From CAZADH01 sp964483805 (GTDB taxonomy: Bacteria > Muiribacteriota > Ozemobacteria > Ozemobacterales > Ozemobacteraceae), in contig CAZADH010000236.1 of assembly GCA_964483805.1 (NCBI GenBank), forward strand, positions 1 to 9,819: a stretch of 9,819 nucleotides of DNA. Direction: 5' to 3'. A program made the translations under genes and the position numbers. The notes beneath the pieces were generated by a model. It did no database searches, was not told where the DNA came from, and worked only from the letters and a program-made list of their open reading frames with translations. Shown here piece by piece: positions 6,333 through 9,819 of this stretch (positions are counted from its first letter, which is position 1; each line of letters starts with the position of its first letter).

Positions 6333-7529
6333 ATGGATGACTGCCTGCCTGCCCCTCAACGTGGCGCCCCAGCCACGGTGCTCGTCGTCGATGACGACCT
6401 CGTCTCGCGCGAACTGCTCGCCAACGCACTGGTGACCATGGGCTACGCGGCCCGGACCGCCGACAATGGTCTGTGCGCCCTCGAGCTCTTGCGGCCGGGT
6501 GGCATCGATCTGGTTCTGCTCGATGTCAACATGCCGGGTCTCGACGGCATCGCCACCCTGACAGCAATACGCAAGCAATATACTCCTCTCGAACTGCCGG
6601 TGATCATGGTCACGAGTCTGGGAGCCAGCACCGACGTCGTGCAAGCGCTCTCGGCGGGCGCACGAGACTTCGTCACCACACCGGCGACGATGGCCAGCCT
6701 TGCCGCCCGGCTCCGCACACAGATTGCCCTGCGCGCCGCCCACCTCGAATTGCGCCGGCGCGACGAAAAGATGCTGGCCGAGTTTGCCATTGCCAAGACG
6801 GTGCATGCGTCGATGCTGCCCGGCAAGCTTCCGGCCTCTGCCCGCTTCACCTGCGCCGTCACCTACCGACCGATGACGCAGATCGGCGGCGATTTCTACG
6901 ACGTGATTCCCCAGCGAGAGCCGCACCGACAGGGACTCATTTTTGCCGATCTGTGCGGCCATGGGGTCGCCGGCGCCCTGTTGACCTCGATTTTCAAGGT
7001 GCAGGTGCACGAATGTCTGGCCCACCACGATGATGCCGTGGAAGGTTGGCACCGCCTCGATCAGAGGGTGGCGGCCGAGTTTCCTGAAGGTCGTTTTGCC
7101 ACGGCAATCTACTTCATCCTCGATCACACTACCGGCACGGTCCAATGGTTGTGCTCGGCACCAGAACCTGTCGTGCTCATTGGCGCCAACGGGACGATTC
7201 GCGAGCTGACCCATGGGGGTTCCCCCCTCGGCTTCGCGGCATCTGCCGGTTTGGTGCCACCGCGGCCTGTTCTGCAGCAGGAAACCCCGGCCCCGGGCGA
7301 CATGCTGTTCGCCTTCACCGACGGTTTGACCGATGCCGCCGATGCGCAGGGCCGGCGGCTGACGACCCACGATCTCCTGCAGTGGCTGCGCGACGCCCAA
7401 ACCAGTCCGAACGAACGCCCCGCAACCGCTGCCGCCTTGCTCGATGCCGTCACGCAGCGGATGACGTGCTTCGTCGGCGACGCCGATCCCGCCGACGACA
7501 TCTCGCTACTGGCCATTCGCTGCTCGTGA
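6333..7529 (+). CDS. Response regulator with SpoIIE/PP2C serine phosphatase output
   Basis: This 398-residue protein joins a receiver domain (about 14-130) through a helical linker (130-165) to a PP2C-type SpoIIE phosphatase (about 170-396). Receiver: acidic pocket DDD (20-22), phosphoacceptor Asp64 in VLLDVNMPGLDG, Thr94 in IMVTS; but the usual Lys in the last strand is Thr116 (DFVTTPA instead of DFVTKPA). Phosphatase: metal-binding motifs GGDFYD (185-190), ADLCGHG (205-211), FTDGLTDA (328-335) and DDIS (388-391) are intact, so it should be active. In other bacteria such proteins dephosphorylate STAS antagonists in partner-switching control of sigma factors; none is present here. ATG codons at 6321 and 6324 are also in frame, and the frame is open upstream to 6189, but none has a Shine-Dalgarno site; 6333 fits the promoter and domain start best. 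It is divergent from the CoA-transferase operon. Confidence 0.93.
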   Translation: MDDCLPAPQRGAPATVLVVDDDLVSRELLANALVTMGYAARTADNGLCALELLRPGGIDLVLLDVNMPGLDGIATLTAIRKQYTPLELPVIMVTSLGASTDVVQALSAGARDFVTTPATMASLAARLRTQIALRAAHLELRRRDEKMLAEFAIAKTVHASMLPGKLPASARFTCAVTYRPMTQIGGDFYDVIPQREPHRQGLIFADLCGHGVAGALLTSIFKVQVHECLAHHDDAVEGWHRLDQRVAAEFPEGRFATAIYFILDHTTGTVQWLCSAPEPVVLIGANGTIRELTHGGSPLGFAASAGLVPPRPVLQQETPAPGDMLFAFTDGLTDAADAQGRRLTTHDLLQWLRDAQTSPNERPATAAALLDAVTQRMTCFVGDADPADDISLLAIRCS

Positions 7530-7543
7530 GGGTTTGGGCAGGC

Positions 7544-7572
7544 GCGACACCGACGGGGGTTTCGTGTATCAT
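7544..7572 (+). promoter_or_regulatory. Putative promoter for the pfaD-like gene
   Basis: GCGACA (7544-7549) and TATCAT (7567-7572) are 17 bases apart. The expected start is about 7579, giving a leader of roughly 98 bases. The gap between the receiver-phosphatase stop and the pfaD start is 147 bases, large enough for independent transcription. Confidence 0.4.
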
Positions 7573-7676
7573 GCGGCCGATATCGATCCGGTGGGTTCCC
7601 GACTTTTCCGACACCCAACGGCGCAGCAAAGCGCCTGAGCAGGTGTTCGCACAACCATCAACCAGGAGAAGACCCC

Positions 7677-9356
7677 GTGACCGTCGACCATGCAAGCACC
7701 GTACTAACACCGTGTTGCCACACTTTCGGCTACTGGCACGCCGTGCCGCATGGCCGCCTGTTCACCAACGGAACCGCCTGGCGCGACGCCCTGGCGCGGG
7801 TCAACGACCCCTTGTGGGTTGTGCGCACCCACGGCCAGGGACTCGAGTTGGCCGCCGGCGGACAGTTGACGGCAGCCCCCGAGGCATCGGCGACCGACAA
7901 CCGTGAAGCCATCGGCCTCGTCTCGGCCTGCCCGCCGACACGGCTGGGCGATCCCGGATTCACGCGCGCGCACGGGCTGCAGTACCCGTTGTTCATGGGA
8001 TCGATGGCCAACGGCATCAGTTCGGTGGCCGCAGCCGAGGCGCTGGCCCGCGCGGGGATGCTCGGGTTCTACGGCGCGGCCGGCCAGGCGCTGGCGGTGG
8101 TCGAGCAGTCGATCGACGAACTGTCGCGCCGACTCGACACCCTGCCGTTTGGCTGCAACCTGATCCACAGCCCGAACGAGGCCGACCTCGAGGCGGCGAT
8201 CGTCGATCTGTATTTACGTCGTAATGTTCACCTCATCGAGGCCTCGGCGTATCTCAACCTGACGTTGCCGGTGGTGCGCTACCGCGTGGCCGGGATTCAT
8301 CGCGATGCCGCGGGTCGGATCGTCACCCCCAACCGGATCATCGCCAAGGTGTCCCGCGTCGAGGTGGCGACCCGTTTCTTCTCACCACCGCCCGACAAGA
8401 TGCTGGCGGAACTGGTGGCGTCGCGCGCGATCACGGCCGAGCAGGCCGCTCTCGCGGCCCAGATCCCGATGGCCGAAGACGTCACTGCCGAGGCCGACTC
8501 GGGTGGCCACACCGACAACCGTCCGCTCGTCGCCCTGGTACCGACGTTGGTCGCATTGCGCGACCGCATGCAGGCGCAGTTCCGCTATGCGGTCCCGCCT
8601 CGGGTCGGCTGCGGCGGCGGCATCGCCACGCCGGCCTCGGCGGCGGCGGCATTCGCGCTGGGCGCGGCGTATCTGGTGATCGGTTCGGTCGCCCAATCCT
8701 GCCGCGAATCGGGCACTTCGCCGGTGGTGCGGCAGATGCTGGTCGAGGCACAACAGGCCGACACCGCGATGGCCCCGGCCGCCGACATGTTCGAGATGGG
8801 GGTCACCGTGCAGGTGCTCAAGCGCGGCACCATGTTCGCCATGCGGGCCGCCAAGCTCTACGAGGTCTACCGGTCATGCGACAGCCTCGAGGCGATCCCG
8901 GCAGCCACCCGCGCCACGCTCGAGAAACAGTTCTTCCAGGCGCCGCTCGAAGAGATCTGGCGCCAGACCCGCGAGTTCTTCACCCGCCGCGGCCCGCACC
9001 AGGTGGCGCGGGCCGAGCGTGAGCCGAAGCATCGTATGGCTCTTGTATTTCGCTGGTATCTCGGCCAGGCGTCACGCTGGGCGATCAATGCCGTGCCGGA
9101 ACGCAAGGTCGATTACCAGGTCTGGTGCGGTCCGGCAATGGGCGCGTTCAACGAGTGGGTCAAGGGATCGTGTCTCGAGGCAGCCCCGCAACGCGACATC
9201 GTCTCCGTGGCCATGAACCTGCTCTGGGGCGCTGCCGTGCAGTTGCGCATCACCAGTCTGCGCACGCAGGGCATCGACCTGCCCGCCGAGGCCGCCGTCA
9301 TCGCGCCGCGACCGTTGCCCGAGATCACCGCCCTTCTCGCCCCCGGCGTCGCCTGA
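7677..9356 (+). CDS. pfaD: PfaD-type FMN-dependent trans-acting enoyl reductase
   Basis: PfaD proteins are flavin-dependent (2-nitropropane dioxygenase-like) TIM-barrel enoyl reductases that act in trans on polyunsaturated fatty acid or polyketide synthases. This 559-residue chain is full length. Seen: the N-terminal module with FGYWHAVPHG (17-26), the barrel start YPLFMGSMANGISS (103-116), GMLGFYGAAG (127-136), LPFGCNLIHSPNE (156-168), VTAEADSGGHTDNRPL (269-284), the flavin-phosphate-site region GCGGGIATP (311-319) with GAAYLVIGSVAQSCRESGTS (329-348), and the family-typical C-terminus WYLGQASRW (460-468) and DYQVWCGPAMGAFNEWVKG (479-497). The GTG start at 7677 is fixed by AGGAGA (7664-7669), 7 bases upstream. 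No synthase, acyl carrier protein or phosphopantetheinyl transferase gene lies within the window. The partner synthase could lie beyond the window, though a lipoprotein gene follows directly. Confidence 0.92.
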   Translation: MTVDHASTVLTPCCHTFGYWHAVPHGRLFTNGTAWRDALARVNDPLWVVRTHGQGLELAAGGQLTAAPEASATDNREAIGLVSACPPTRLGDPGFTRAHGLQYPLFMGSMANGISSVAAAEALARAGMLGFYGAAGQALAVVEQSIDELSRRLDTLPFGCNLIHSPNEADLEAAIVDLYLRRNVHLIEASAYLNLTLPVVRYRVAGIHRDAAGRIVTPNRIIAKVSRVEVATRFFSPPPDKMLAELVASRAITAEQAALAAQIPMAEDVTAEADSGGHTDNRPLVALVPTLVALRDRMQAQFRYAVPPRVGCGGGIATPASAAAAFALGAAYLVIGSVAQSCRESGTSPVVRQMLVEAQQADTAMAPAADMFEMGVTVQVLKRGTMFAMRAAKLYEVYRSCDSLEAIPAATRATLEKQFFQAPLEEIWRQTREFFTRRGPHQVARAEREPKHRMALVFRWYLGQASRWAINAVPERKVDYQVWCGPAMGAFNEWVKGSCLEAAPQRDIVSVAMNLLWGAAVQLRITSLRTQGIDLPAEAAVIAPRPLPEITALLAPGVA

Positions 9357-9458
9357 ATGCGCAGACGCACGAAACGGTTGCCATTCGTCGGGTTTTGCAC
9401 GACCCTGTAAGCATAGGTACCGGGGTTCTCCTGAATTACGGATTGTGGGGGTAGTGAC
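9357..9458. other. Intergenic gap after pfaD
   Basis: These 102 bases separate pfaD from the lipoprotein gene. I see no strong promoter pair, and no terminator: the best pairing (GTCG with CGAC around 9388-9403) is only 4 bp and has no T-run. On the minus strand the stretch reads in a frame with protein-like composition, described as a separate observation. Confidence 0.4.
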
Positions 9459-9819
9459 ATGGTCTCGACGGCACGGTGCCACTGGGTGGCAGTCTGCGTC
9501 CTGATACTGTGCAGCCTGTGTATCGGCTGCGGGGGCGGGGGTGGCGGGGGTGGCGGCGGCACGGTGAGTTCCGGTGCGAATCCGACCGCGCCCGTGACCA
9601 GCGCGACCACCGGGGACGTGCGTGGTTCGCTGTCTGAAAACGGCGTGCCGATCGGCAACGCCGCGGTGTATCTGGCCCGTCCCGACGCCACCCTGGCCAT
9701 CGGTCTGCAACAGATGGCCGCGTTGCGCGCTGGCGTCCGCGGCGCCGTGCTCTATGACAACACCTTCGGCGATTTCCGCACCATGACGGCAGCCGACGGC
9801 TCGTTCGTCTTCACCGGTG
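9459..9819 (+). CDS. Probable lipoprotein with poly-Gly tether and carboxypeptidase-regulatory-like domain (3' truncated)
   Basis: The first 120 residues run off the window edge. Seen: a short N-region with Arg6, a hydrophobic signal core (about 8-22, WVAVCVLILCSLCI), and Cys24 directly followed by ten glycines (25-34). Cys24 with Gly at -1 and Ile at -2 is a plausible lipidation site, although -3 is Cys rather than the usual Leu. Next comes a Ser/Thr/Pro-rich linker (35-52), then a beta-rich segment: TGDVRGSLSENGVPIGNAAVYL (about 53-74) and TMTAADGSFVFTG (to the edge), the pattern of carboxypeptidase regulatory-like (transthyretin-like) domains on surface proteins. The function is unknown; an extracytoplasmic binding or structural role is inferred. 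The ATG is preceded by GGGGG at 7 bases; an in-frame TGA at 9432 rules out a much earlier start. Confidence 0.75.
   Translation, partial: MVSTARCHWVAVCVLILCSLCIGCGGGGGGGGGGTVSSGANPTAPVTSATTGDVRGSLSENGVPIGNAAVYLARPDATLAIGLQQMAALRAGVRGAVLYDNTFGDFRTMTAADGSFVFTG
9534..9551 (+). repeat. Tandem nonamer in the poly-Gly codons
   Basis: GGCGGGGGT occurs twice in tandem inside a 30-base run of ten glycine codons (9531-9560). G-runs and nonamer units are prone to slippage; changes in units of nine would keep frame and alter the glycine count, while single-base slips would break the lipoprotein. Confidence 0.7.

Noticed and set aside
7214..7228. GGGGGTTCCCCCC palindrome
   Set aside because: It lies inside the phosphatase coding sequence (Gly-Gly-Ser-Pro-Leu), is a by-product of its codons and has no T-run.
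6276..7400. Minus-strand open frame (374 aa) opposite the receiver-phosphatase
   Set aside because: The plus strand encodes a full set of receiver and PP2C motifs; the antisense frame is a GC-driven shadow.

Overview
The window reads as a draft-assembly piece (one 10-base N gap) of a GC-rich bacterial chromosome. A FecCD/BtuC-type importer, a predicted lipoprotein and a PfaD-type enoyl reductase suggest a Gram-negative, free-living heterotroph. I cannot fix the lineage from sequence alone; a proteobacterial or Desulfobacterota/NC10-like origin is a guess. I see no RNA gene, CRISPR array, transposase or phage gene.

Layout, left to right. (1) 1-1286, plus: the end of an iron-siderophore/cobalamin-type ABC importer, with the permease C-terminus and its ATPase coupled through an ATGA overlap. 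The ATPase stop codon lies inside a tandem GGGGACAGACCC-type repeat. (2) 1347-1760, plus: a small uncharacterised membrane protein whose promoter appears to place the transcript start on its ATG. It converges with a PHP-domain metal hydrolase (1771-2442, minus). (3) 2684-6204, minus: an apparent two-gene operon, a 669-residue acyl-CoA:acetate/3-ketoacid CoA-transferase with a C-terminal extension, followed after 26 bases by a soluble GAF histidine kinase whose G1 box is hidden by the N gap. A 241-base AT-rich-containing gap separates the kinase from the PHP gene. (4) 6205-6332: a divergent control region with an extended -10 promoter for the CoA-transferase, a 19-base palindrome in its leader, and a promoter for the plus-strand gene. 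(5) 6333-7529, plus: a receiver plus SpoIIE/PP2C phosphatase protein, missing the receiver's conserved Lys. (6) 7677-9356, plus: a stand-alone PfaD homologue. (7) 9459 to the edge, plus: the start of a probable lipoprotein with a ten-glycine tether and a carboxypeptidase-regulatory-like beta domain.

How the genes may work together (inference): the CoA-transferase/kinase pair and the divergent receiver-phosphatase look like a signalling unit attached to acyl-CoA metabolism, and PfaD next door also concerns acyl chains. No DNA-binding regulator, STAS antagonist or anti-sigma factor lies in the window, so the signalling output is unknown. No single gene is clearly a new system. The most unusual items are the leaderless-type promoters, the Lys-less receiver, the CoA-transferase/kinase pairing and the repeat-made stop codon.
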